Positions 7,345 to 15,550 of a stretch of DNA of 64,000 nt are shown one piece after another. The stretch comes from CAYRXM01 sp964449465 (GTDB lineage Bacteria > Chloroflexota > Anaerolineae > JAFGEY01), in contig CAYVBK010000026.1 of the NCBI GenBank assembly GCA_964449465.1, positions 1-64,000 on the forward strand. The letters are read 5' to 3'. Numbering within the stretch: the stretch's first letter is position 1; the number at the start of each line of letters is the position of its first letter. Below the pieces are notes generated by a model. The model had not been told where the DNA came from. It was given only the letters and a program-made list of their open reading frames with translations, and did no database searches. A program made the position numbers and the translations under genes.

Positions 7345-10300
7345 GCCGTCGCCCTGGCGTTTTCTGGGACAGGGCTCTCTGGCTCATCCCCCTGATCGGC
7401 CTGATCGCCGCCTGGCCGCTGCTGTCGCAACCCCTGCCTTCCACCGATGATGGCGCCCAGCACCTGCTGCGCCTGGTCGAGGTGGATCGCTGTCTGCGGC
7501 ACGGCGTGCTGCCTCTGCGCTGGGCGCCCGATCTGGCGCACGGTTATGGCTATCCCGGTTTCAATTTCTATATGAATATGCCCACCCTGGTGGCCGAGTT
7601 GTGGCATCTGGCCGGCCTGGATTTTGCCCCGGCCATCGCTGCCACCATGGTCATGGCCCTGCTCCTGTCGGGCTGGGGCGCATACCTGCTGGGGCGCGAC
7701 GTGTGGGACGTAGAAGCCGGCCTGACGGCGGCAACGGCCTATATGTATGCCCCCTATCAATTCTTTGACATTCTGTATCGCGGCAACCTGCCCGAAGCGT
7801 GGGCATTGGGCTTGCTGCCCTGGTTGCTGTGGACGGGGCGTCGGGTGGTTTTGCGCCGCACCTGGAGCGACGTGGCCGTCGGGGCCGGCGTGTGCGCCGC
7901 CCTGATATGGACACACAATATTTTCGCCGCCATCGGCCTGACGGTTTGGGCGGCCTACCTGGCCTTGCTGTGGCAGCAGCAGGGCCGCCGATGGTCGGAT
8001 ACGCTGCGCCTGCTGGCTCTGAGCGGGCTGGCCCTGGCCCTGAGCGCGTTTTTCTGGCTGCCGGCCATCGGCGAAGTAGGTTGGACGCGCTATTCATCGG
8101 ATTTGTTTGACTATCGAGAACATTTTTTGTTACTGAATGAACTGCTGGCCTGGCCGCCGCAACTCGATCTGTCGCGCCTCAACCCCTATCCGCCGCGCAG
8201 CCTGAGCTGGGGTGCATTGTTGTGGAGCGCGGGCGGAGCGGTTGTGAGTCTGGCAGCATTGTTTCAGAAACGCCGCCCGCTGGCCCGCCCGATGTGCATC
8301 GAAGGGATGTTTTACGCCGGCGTTTTTTTGCTGGCTGCCTGGCTGCCCTTGTCGGCAGCCGGTTTCTTGTGGCAGGCAATCAAGCCGCTGCAAATAGCGC
8401 AAATGCCCTGGCGATTTTTGGGCCTGGCCGCGCTGATGAGCAGCCTGCTGGCCGGCTGGTCCACGCGCGCCGCGCTGAACCTGCTGGATCGCCGCCGACA
8501 GATCACTGCGGGCGCCGCGCTGAACCTGCTGGATCGCCGCCGACGGATCACTGCGGGCGCCGCGCTGAACCTGCTGGATCGCCGCCGACGGATCACTGCG
8601 GGCGCCGCGCTGAACCTGCTGGATCGGCAGCGCGAGATTTTGGTGGGTCTCGCGTTGACGTGGCTGATCGGCATGGGCATTCCCTGGACATGGGCGGCAC
8701 CGTTTCCACAGCCGCAAAACCCCGGCGTGACCAACCTGATGGGCTGGGAATATGGCACCGGGCTGATCGGCGGCACGTCGAACAACGAGTTTTTGCCCGT
8801 TTGGGCCTCTGGCGTGCCAGACGAGCCGGCCGACCCGGCCTTGCTGACAGAGCATGACCCGATCATTGCCCGGCTGGATGCCGCCGCGCTGCCCGCCGGT
8901 GCGCAGATTCTCTCTGCCCGCTATGGCCTGATGAATGCCGAAATCGAGATCGAGACGCCGCTGGCCTTTCGCGCCGTGTACAAACAATTTTATTTTCCGG
9001 GCTGGCAAGTGCTGGTAGACGGACGCCCAACACCGCTCATTGTCACACCGCCCTATGGACTGCTGGGCTTTGAAGTGCCGGCCGGACGACACACCATCGT
9101 AGTGCAGCCGACCACCACCCCGCTGCGCCAGACGGGGGAAACGCTCAGTATGCTGGCCTTGCTGGTAACGGCCGGGTTGATGGTGATAAAGCGGCGAGCA
9201 GGACAGCGCACCACCTTGCCAGCATCGGCCTTTGTCCGGCCGGGCCGATTCTATCTGACATTGGCCGCCTGGTCACTGGCACTGCTGGCTATCAAGTTGG
9301 GGCTGGTGGATCGCACCGAAAATCTGTTTCGCGCCCGCCGCTTTGACGGGCAGCGCATCGCCGGCGTGTCCCAAAAGGCGCAGATCAATTTCGGCGGCCA
9401 GTTGATGCTGCGTGGCTATGACCTGGGCCCGGCCCGGTCGGGCGAGCCGCTGCGTCTGGACATGTATCTGAGCGCGCTGGGAAGGGTGGACGGTAACTAT
9501 ATGGCGTATGCCCGCCTGGTAGACGACGAGGGGCGGCTGTGGAGCCTGCCCGACAACGGCACACCGCGCGAGTTTCGCCCGCCGCCGCCCACCCACGCAT
9601 GGCCGACAGACCGCTATGGGCATTGGGCTTATTGGGCCTATGTGCTGCCCGGCACGCCGCCCGGCCGCTATTGGATCGAGGTCGGCGTGTTTGAGCGCGG
9701 CACATGGCGCGGCCTGAATGTGCTAGATGAGCAAGGACACATGGTAGGGATCAGCGCGCGCATTGGACCGGTCGAGATAGCCCGCGCCGCCAGACCGCCC
9801 GCGCTCGATACGCTCAACATCGAACATCCACTCAATGCGCCGATGAATGTCGAACTGACCCTGCTGGGCCTGGCCGGATACACCTCGCAGCGACAGGGCG
9901 GCGATTCGCTTGACCTCACCCTGTTCTGGCAGGCCGACAGGCAGCCGGCCCAAGATAACCGCCTGCAAATCTGGGCGGCCTCAAACAATGAGCGTGTGCT
10001 GCTGGGCGATCAACTGCCGTTGGGCCAGACGACCTATCCCACCTCAAGCTGGCGAAAGGGCGAGAGCGTGCGTGGCCTGTACCATCTACGCGTTCCGGCG
10101 GCCATGCAAGCCGGGCCGTATGTGCTGCAAGCCCTGCTGATTGATGCGCAGGGCCGGCCGGTCGGCCAGCCGGTTACATTGGGGCCGCTCCAGGTGGCGC
10201 CGACCGAGCGGCTGATGCGGTTGCCCGACGCCATCACTCACCGCGTCGAGGCCAACCTGGGTGGTCAGGTCACGCTGATGGGCGGAGACGTGAGCGCGGC

Positions 10301-10667
10301 CGATGCGGCAAGATTGACTCCCGGCCAGATCCTCACTGTCACCCTGTACTGGCAGGCCCGCCAGGAAATGGAGACAAGCTATCAGGTATTTGTGCAGTTG
10401 ACCGGGCCCGGCGGACTGCTGGCGCAAAGCGACGCCGCCCCGGCCGGTGGAGGGCGTCCCACCACCGGTTGGATGGTCGGCGAAGTGGTGATAGACCGCC
10501 ATTGCCTGACCCTCCCACCCGACACTGCGCCGGGAACCTATCAATTGCTGGCCGGCATGTATCGCCAGGATACTTTTCAACGTTTGACAGTACAGGATCA
10601 GAGCGGACACTCAACGACTGATGCCATCGTCCTGACCGAGATCGTGGTGGAGAACGCACAAAAATGA
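7341..10667 (+). CDS. giant membrane protein, putative lipid-linked sugar handling
   Basis: An 1108-residue protein. The first ~440 residues hold about 11 hydrophobic segments with a GT-C-like early loop (STDDGAQHLLRLVEVDRCL) and LAHGYGYPGFNFY, the pattern of the large '6-pyruvoyl-tetrahydropterin synthase related' membrane proteins that accompany polyprenyl-phosphate glycosyltransferases. A soluble beta-rich domain follows (YFPGWQVLVDGRP, about 550-610), then another membrane segment (about 635-655) and two repeated beta-sandwich regions (about 680-1100, DLTLFWQADRQPAQDN and LTVTLYWQARQEMET). Residues about 377-431 contain a recent tandem repeat. The ATGA start overlap with the GT2 gene suggests the pair act together. 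The catalytic role is inferred from context only. Confidence 0.65.
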   Translation: MSRRPGVFWDRALWLIPLIGLIAAWPLLSQPLPSTDDGAQHLLRLVEVDRCLRHGVLPLRWAPDLAHGYGYPGFNFYMNMPTLVAELWHLAGLDFAPAIAATMVMALLLSGWGAYLLGRDVWDVEAGLTAATAYMYAPYQFFDILYRGNLPEAWALGLLPWLLWTGRRVVLRRTWSDVAVGAGVCAALIWTHNIFAAIGLTVWAAYLALLWQQQGRRWSDTLRLLALSGLALALSAFFWLPAIGEVGWTRYSSDLFDYREHFLLLNELLAWPPQLDLSRLNPYPPRSLSWGALLWSAGGAVVSLAALFQKRRPLARPMCIEGMFYAGVFLLAAWLPLSAAGFLWQAIKPLQIAQMPWRFLGLAALMSSLLAGWSTRAALNLLDRRRQITAGAALNLLDRRRRITAGAALNLLDRRRRITAGAALNLLDRQREILVGLALTWLIGMGIPWTWAAPFPQPQNPGVTNLMGWEYGTGLIGGTSNNEFLPVWASGVPDEPADPALLTEHDPIIARLDAAALPAGAQILSARYGLMNAEIEIETPLAFRAVYKQFYFPGWQVLVDGRPTPLIVTPPYGLLGFEVPAGRHTIVVQPTTTPLRQTGETLSMLALLVTAGLMVIKRRAGQRTTLPASAFVRPGRFYLTLAAWSLALLAIKLGLVDRTENLFRARRFDGQRIAGVSQKAQINFGGQLMLRGYDLGPARSGEPLRLDMYLSALGRVDGNYMAYARLVDDEGRLWSLPDNGTPREFRPPPPTHAWPTDRYGHWAYWAYVLPGTPPGRYWIEVGVFERGTWRGLNVLDEQGHMVGISARIGPVEIARAARPPALDTLNIEHPLNAPMNVELTLLGLAGYTSQRQGGDSLDLTLFWQADRQPAQDNRLQIWAASNNERVLLGDQLPLGQTTYPTSSWRKGESVRGLYHLRVPAAMQAGPYVLQALLIDAQGRPVGQPVTLGPLQVAPTERLMRLPDAITHRVEANLGGQVTLMGGDVSAADAARLTPGQILTVTLYWQARQEMETSYQVFVQLTGPGGLLAQSDAAPAGGGRPTTGWMVGEVVIDRHCLTLPPDTAPGTYQLLAGMYRQDTFQRLTVQDQSGHSTTDAIVLTEIVVENAQK
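8469..8632 (+). repeat. 45-bp in-frame tandem repeat, 3.6 units
   Basis: Units start at 8469, 8514, 8559 and (partial) 8604. Each encodes AALNLLDRRRRITAG; the first has Q at residue 11, and the last decays into DRQREILVG. Units 2 and 3 are identical at the DNA level, so the expansion is recent. It extends a basic cytoplasmic loop between two membrane helices of the giant membrane protein. Confidence 0.95.
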
Positions 10668-11806
10668 ACTATATCGGCTCCAAGTATTCCTTGCTGCCCG
10701 AAATTGAAAACATTCTGTCAGAACAAAATGTCCCCGCCGGCGGCATTGCGCTAGACCTGTTTGCCGGTAGCGGAGCAGTGGCGCAGTGCCTCAAGCAGCG
10801 CGGACATGTGGTCTATGCCAACGACTGGCAAGAGTATGCCTATGTGACCAACATGGCCTTGATCGCCCTGGATGAACTGCCGATGTTTGAACGTCTGCTG
10901 GCCGCCGGCCCGATACCGGCCGGAAACGCGGTGGAAAGCCTGAACATCAACGGACGGCGGGTCTTGCCAGCCGACCAGCCCTGCGCCCGTATCTTGAGCT
11001 ATCTGGAGCGGCTGCCCGGCCAGGACGGGGCATTTTACCAGGCCTACTGCGAGGGTGGGGCAGCCGGACGGCTGTACTATGCGCAGGAAAATGGACGGCG
11101 CATCCAGGCCATCCGCGATCAGATCGAAGCGTGGAACGCGGCCGGCCTGCTTATGTTTGAGGAAAAGGCCTGGCTGGTGGCCTGCCTGATCGAGGCCGCC
11201 GACCGGGTGGCCAACACCGCCTCGGTGTATGGGGCCTATCTCAAACGGGTCAAGGCGACGGCGCACAAGCCGCTGCGCCTGGCCGCCTTGCAACCCATTG
11301 CCTCACCCGGCCCGGTGAGCGGGCATCGCGTCTGGCGGCAAGACGGCCTGGAGGTGCTGGACAGCCTGGCTGCCGACGCCCCGTTGCGCCTGGTATATGT
11401 GGATCCGCCTTACAACCATCGCCAGTATGCCGCCAATTACCACATTTTGGAAACCATCGCCCGCTGGGACCTGGCCGAGTTTGCCCCGCGAGGCGTCACC
11501 GGCCTGCGCCCGGCCGAGACGCAGCGCTCCGATTTTTGCATCCAAAGCATGGTGGAAAAGACATTTCGTCGCCTGTTTGAGCAAGTTAATGCCGAATATC
11601 TTTTATTTTCTTATAACAATGAAGGTTTGTTGTCAGAGGAAAAACTGCTGGGGCTGTTTGAGGAGTTTTGCACCGACGTGCAGTTTCGGCGCATTCGCTT
11701 CAAGCGGTTCCGCGCCGACGTGGATGGCACCAACCGGGTATACAAGGCCGACCATACCCAAGAGTTTTTGATCTTGGGGCGACCGCGCCGCGCCCTCAGC
11801 GTTTGA
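10664..11806 (+). CDS. D12-class adenine-specific DNA methyltransferase (orphan)
   Basis: A 380-residue N6-adenine methyltransferase. MNYIGSK at residues 1-7 is motif X. DLFAGSGAVAQCLKQRG at about 30-46 is the SAM-binding motif I. VYVDPPYNHRQY at about 245-256 carries the catalytic DPPY motif IV. The family methylates adenine in a specific DNA site. No restriction endonuclease lies beside it, so it looks solitary and may serve regulation, repair or protection rather than restriction. It is coupled to the preceding gene by an ATGA overlap, an odd partner. The last codons (ALSV-stop) fall in a 22-bp direct repeat that recurs at 15062-15083. Confidence 0.85.
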   Translation: MNYIGSKYSLLPEIENILSEQNVPAGGIALDLFAGSGAVAQCLKQRGHVVYANDWQEYAYVTNMALIALDELPMFERLLAAGPIPAGNAVESLNINGRRVLPADQPCARILSYLERLPGQDGAFYQAYCEGGAAGRLYYAQENGRRIQAIRDQIEAWNAAGLLMFEEKAWLVACLIEAADRVANTASVYGAYLKRVKATAHKPLRLAALQPIASPGPVSGHRVWRQDGLEVLDSLAADAPLRLVYVDPPYNHRQYAANYHILETIARWDLAEFAPRGVTGLRPAETQRSDFCIQSMVEKTFRRLFEQVNAEYLLFSYNNEGLLSEEKLLGLFEEFCTDVQFRRIRFKRFRADVDGTNRVYKADHTQEFLILGRPRRALSV

Positions 11807-11814
11807 TCTGCGCC
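11793..11814. repeat. left copy of a 22-bp direct repeat
   Basis: CCCTCAGCGTTTGATCTGCGCC, identical to 15062-15083. It spans the 3' end of the DNA methyltransferase gene. The next ~18 bases also resemble the sequence after the right copy (about two thirds identical), which there encodes the C-terminus of the J-domain protein on the other strand. The rest of the 161-bp gap to 11967 shows no gene. It contains a T-rich stretch (TTTTTTTCAGC at about 11932) reminiscent of a decayed element end. Confidence 0.85.
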
Positions 11815-11967
11815 GACAACCAGATCACAAATCCATTGAAAAAGAGTCCATTTCAACAGAGACACAGATCACGCTAAAATAACCCAAGAATTATTGAATA
11901 GCATCAAAACTCTACGCCTCTGCATCGAGTTTTTTTCAGCAGACGCAAGTATTTTATACAAGGAGAA

Positions 11968-12993
11968 ATGATGACCTCGAGATTGTTTGTTCCCCATGCC
12001 CGCCAACTCTATGCCGGCCTCATCGCTGCGCTCATTGCCAGCCTGATCCTGCCACTAGCGCCATCCATGCCCGCCCGCGCCGACATCGCCCCGGTGCTGC
12101 ACCTGCCGCTGGACGAATCCGCCGGCGCGACCACCTTTGCCGACCTTTCCGTCTACAATCATCCCGGCGCGTGTTCCGGCGCGAGCTGCCCCACCACCGG
12201 CATCGCGGGCATGATCATCGTCACCAGCACGCTGGATTCCGGCGCAGGCACCCTGCGCCAGGCCATCGCCGATGCCGCGCCCGGCGATACCATCCTCTTT
12301 GACAACAGCCTGTCCGGTCTGACCATCACCTTGTCCAGCCAACTGGCCATCGCCAAGAACCTGACCATTGACGGCAGCGCGCTGCCCGTCACCATCACCT
12401 TGAACGGCAACCACGCCACGCGCATCCTCTTCATATCCAGCGGCGCCCGCGTCACGCTGAACCGGCTCCAGTTCAGCGCCGGCGCGGTTAATGTTTACAA
12501 CGAAGGCGGCGGTCTCTACATAGCCTCCGGCGCCGTGGTCACGCTGACGCACAGCGCGGTGCTGAGCTGTACGGCCGGTTGGGGAGGCGGCATCTACGGC
12601 GAAATGGCCACGCTGACGGTGCAGGACAGCACCTTCGCCGGCAACTCGGCCACCTCTGGCGGCGGCATCACCAACGGGGCAGGCACACTGACGGTGCAGG
12701 GCAGCACGTTCACTGGCAACTCGGGCGACAGCGGCGGCGGCATCTACAACATAATGGGCACGCTGACGGTGCAGGACAGCACGTTCACTGGCAATTCGGT
12801 CACCGGCAGCGGCGGCGGCATCTACAGCGAGGAAACCACGCTGACGGTACGGGACAGCACGTTCTACGGCAATCGGGCCTGGGGGGGCGGCGGCTTTACA
12901 GCTACCAGGGCACGCGGACGGTGCAGAACAACACGTTCGTCGCAAACGCGGCCTACCGGGGCGGCGGCCTTTACAACGCGATCGGCACACTGA
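11968..12993 (+). CDS. secreted beta-helix protein, 5' part of a frameshifted gene
   Basis: A 341-codon frame with a signal peptide (residues about 1-39; hydrophobic LIAALIASLILPLA, then ARA). An LHLPLDESAG segment is followed by the VTSTLDSGAGTLRQAI start typical of bacterial right-handed beta-helix surface proteins. From about residue 190 there are tandem helix rungs of the form GGGIYN-x-x-GTLTVQDSTFTGNS. The real homology ends at about residue 309. After that the frame reads arginine-rich nonsense, because one C appears to be missing at about 12894. Corresponding rungs elsewhere read GGCGGCGGCCTTTAC, but here GGCGGCGGCTTTAC. The start has AAGGAGA 6 bases upstream; the ATG at 11971 is equally possible. 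Confidence 0.75.
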   Translation: MMTSRLFVPHARQLYAGLIAALIASLILPLAPSMPARADIAPVLHLPLDESAGATTFADLSVYNHPGACSGASCPTTGIAGMIIVTSTLDSGAGTLRQAIADAAPGDTILFDNSLSGLTITLSSQLAIAKNLTIDGSALPVTITLNGNHATRILFISSGARVTLNRLQFSAGAVNVYNEGGGLYIASGAVVTLTHSAVLSCTAGWGGGIYGEMATLTVQDSTFAGNSATSGGGITNGAGTLTVQGSTFTGNSGDSGGGIYNIMGTLTVQDSTFTGNSVTGSGGGIYSEETTLTVRDSTFYGNRAWGGGGFTATRARGRCRTTRSSQTRPTGAAAFTTRSAH

Positions 12994-14900
12994 CGATGGA
13001 GAACTGCACGGTGGCCGGCAACTGGGCCGCCGATTTTGGCGGCGGCCTCTACGGCAACTTGATTCTTCACAACACGATTGTGTGGGGCAACCTTGCGGAC
13101 AGCGGCGACCCTCAGATGTGCACCTCCGGCGCAACCCTTTATGACAGCGTGGTGCAGGGCGGTTGTCCTACCAACGCAACCTGCGTCAATGTGCTGTCAG
13201 CCGACCCGCGGCTGGGCGCGCTCGGCGATTACGGCGGGAGCACCCCTACCATGCCGCTGCGGCCCGGCTCTGCGGCGCTGGACGCCGGCAATGACGCCAC
13301 CTGTTTGCTCACCGACCAGCGCGGTGTGACGCGCCCGCAGGTCGCACACTGCGACATCGGCGCGTTCGAATCGCACGGCTTTATCCTGTCGGTGTCCGGC
13401 GGCGACCAGCAAACCACGCGGATTAAAACGGCTTTTCCGAATGCGCTGGTGGTGAGCATTGTGGGCAGAAACATCGCCGATCCGGTCGAAAATGGCGTGG
13501 TGACCTTTAACGCCCCGGCCTCCGGCGCCGGCGCGACGCCGCTGACCAGCATACTACCGATTATGGGCAACGTGGCCGCGCAAGGTCTGACCGCGAACGG
13601 CATCACCGGCGCTTTTACGGTGACGGTCGCTGCCTCCGGCGTCCTGACGCCGGCGACCTTTGTGCTGACCAACACCAACAAGTATGCCGCGGCCGTGGCG
13701 CTCGCCTCCATGCCAAACCCGTCCGGCTATGGGCAAACCGTCTTCCTGACCGCCACGGTGAGCGCGCCCGATCCGGGCGGCGACACACCGACGGGAACGG
13801 TGGCCTTTACGGCTGACGGCAGCGCGATCGCGGGCTGCGCCGCGCAGCCGCTCGACAGCAGCGGGCAGGCCGCCTGCGCGACGGCGGCGCTGGCGAGCGG
13901 CATGCACAGCCTGCGCGCCGACTATGGCGGCGATGGCAATTACAGCCCGGGCGCTTCGCCGACGCATATCCAGGTGGTAATTCCGGTCAATCATGCGCCG
14001 GTCGCCGTGAGCGACATCTATACCACGCCGCAGGATACGGCGCTTGTTATCCCTGCGCCAGGCGTGCTGGACAACGACAGTGACCCCGATGGCGATCTGC
14101 TGACCGCTGCCCTCGTCACGCAGCCAATGCACGGCAAAGCCGGTCTGAACAGCAGCGGCGCGCTGCTCTATCTGCCTGCGGCCGGCTTTGTGGGCCAAGA
14201 CGCTTTTGACTATGCCGCGTCGGATGGCGTGCTGACGGCCACCGCGCGCATTACCGTCAACGTCACCCGCGTCAACCATCCGGTGGTCGCCCGCGACGAT
14301 ATCGCCGTGACGCGCGAAGACGAGACGCTGGTCGTGCCCGCGCCGGGCGTGCTGGCCAATGACGCCGACCCCGACGGCGATCCGCTGACGGCGGAACTGC
14401 TCACCCTGCCGTTTACCGGCACGGTGACATTGGCCGCCAACGGCGCGTACACCTACACCCCACCGCTCAACTTTAACGATGTGGTCTCGTTCACCTACCG
14501 CGTCCACGACACGGGCAGCCTGAGCGCCACGGCCACGGTCTATATTTTGGTGCAGGCGGTCAACGACCCGCCCACGTTCACCAGCCAGCCCGGGTTGGCG
14601 GCGATGCAGGAGCAGCCGTACACCTATACTGTCATTGCCGCCGACCCCGATCTGCGGCAGGGCGACACGCTCATCCTGACCGCCGTCACACTCCCGACCT
14701 GGCTCACGCTGAGCGACAGCGGCGGCGGCGCCGGCGAGCTTGGCGGCATTCCATCACAGGCCGACGTCGGCAACCACACCGTCATCCTGCGCGTCACCGA
14801 CAGAGCCGGAGCGTTTACAGAACAAGCGTTTGTGATCACGGTGACCAGAAAATCGTCCTATGACATTTACCTGCCGCTGGCGATCAAAAACGGGTCATAG
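12895..14900 (+). CDS. 3' part of the same frameshifted surface protein
   Basis: This frame continues the beta-helix rungs (LYSYQGTRTVQNNTFVANA, then RGGGLYNAIGTLTMEN). It then has the usual closing block of such proteins (DPRLGALGDYGGSTPTMPL, LDAGNDATC, DIGAFE), a Big-type Ig-like domain (about 13680-13980), two cadherin-like tandem domains with DNDSDPDGD and NDADPDGD calcium-type loops, and a putative-Ig domain. It ends in YDIYLPLAIKNGS, which resembles the C-terminal YLPL tail seen on many secreted Chloroflexota proteins. Joined to the 5' part it would make about 977 residues. If the missing base is real, the gene is broken; if it is a sequencing error, this is one intact adhesin-like protein. 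Confidence 0.75.
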
Positions 14901-15021
14901 CGGCGAAAAACCTGTCGGTGTCATTTTGTGCGCGGTTCGGCGGCCTGAGGTTCCCGAACTTGTTCGGGATTCCGGCAGCCAAGTGGGGCAACGAGTAGTC
15001 TCTCCGGCAGATTGCCAGGAG
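14897..15021. repeat. diverged relative of the second MITE-like element
   Basis: The stretch CCCGAACTTGTTCGGG, ATTCCGGC, GGGGCA, TCTCTCCGGCAGATTGCCAG follows the same order as 18402-18467 (CCCGAACAAGTTCGGG, ATCCGGC, GGGGCA, TCTCTCCGACAAACTGCTAG). The right end reads CCAG in place of CTAG. The left end, beside the surface-protein stop codon, is poorly matched. It contains no gene. Confidence 0.5.
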
Positions 15022-15061
15022 GCTGGATGTCACTCTTGCAGCGCGCTCGGCCCCGCGCGGC

Positions 15062-15083
15062 CCCTCAGCGTTTGATCTGCGCC
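15062..15083. repeat. right copy of the 22-bp direct repeat
   Basis: Identical to 11793-11814. Here it covers the stop codon and last codons of the J-domain gene (minus strand). Just upstream, the bases would read LGPARPLSV-stop in the plus direction, echoing the LGRPRRALSV end of the DNA methyltransferase. Confidence 0.85.
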
Positions 15084-15550
15084 AGCAGCCAGAGCATAAT
15101 GGCAATGAACATCAGGCCGCCCAAAAAGACAGGCAACCCCTCACCGGGCGAGTCTGCGCGCAAGAGTGGGATGTTTTGCAGCAGTTGATAGATCACATAG
15201 CCCACCAACAGCGTCCCCGACAGTATCAAAATAGGCGACAACGCGCTCCATAGCGACAGGCGCGGCCGCACCCGGCCATAAAACCGGCCGCCGCCAACCG
15301 TGTGCGTCCAGGTGAGGCGATGTGAGGCCAAGAGGATGTCATACCCGGCGCGACGCTGTGGATCGCTTAATGTATGATAGGCCTCGTTGATCCGGCTCAT
15401 CATGGTATGGGCAAAAGCCTGGTCTGCAGCAGATGGGTGGACATCGGGGTGATATTGGCGGGCCAGCCGCCGATATGCGGCGCGGATTTCTTCCAGACCG
15501 GCCGCCGGCGCAACGCCGAGAACGTGATAATAATCATCCTGATCGCTCAT
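15065..15550 (-). CDS. J-domain (DnaJ-like) membrane protein
   Basis: A 161-residue protein. The J-domain fills residues about 5-72: DYYHVLGVAP, YRRLARQYHPDVHP with the essential HPD, then AYHTLSDPQRRAGYD. It is followed by a short linker and two C-terminal membrane helices (about 108-125 and 138-157). No zinc-finger or peptide-binding domain is present, so it is a minimal membrane-tethered Hsp70 recruiter, not DnaJ proper. It starts 17 bases inside the end of the ATPase-like gene, so it is the last gene of a coupled four-gene operon. Confidence 0.85.
   Translation of the reverse strand: MSDQDDYYHVLGVAPAAGLEEIRAAYRRLARQYHPDVHPSAADQAFAHTMMSRINEAYHTLSDPQRRAGYDILLASHRLTWTHTVGGGRFYGRVRPRLSLWSALSPILILSGTLLVGYVIYQLLQNIPLLRADSPGEGLPVFLGGLMFIAIMLWLLAQIKR

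Noticed and set aside
8130..9092. 320-residue minus-strand frame with VQRGARSDPSAAIQQ repeats
   Set aside because: The repeats are just the complement of the 45-bp tandem repeat in the giant membrane protein.
12055..13134. 359-residue minus-strand frame over the adhesin
   Set aside because: Antisense to signal peptide and beta-helix rungs; it is cysteine/arginine-rich nonsense.
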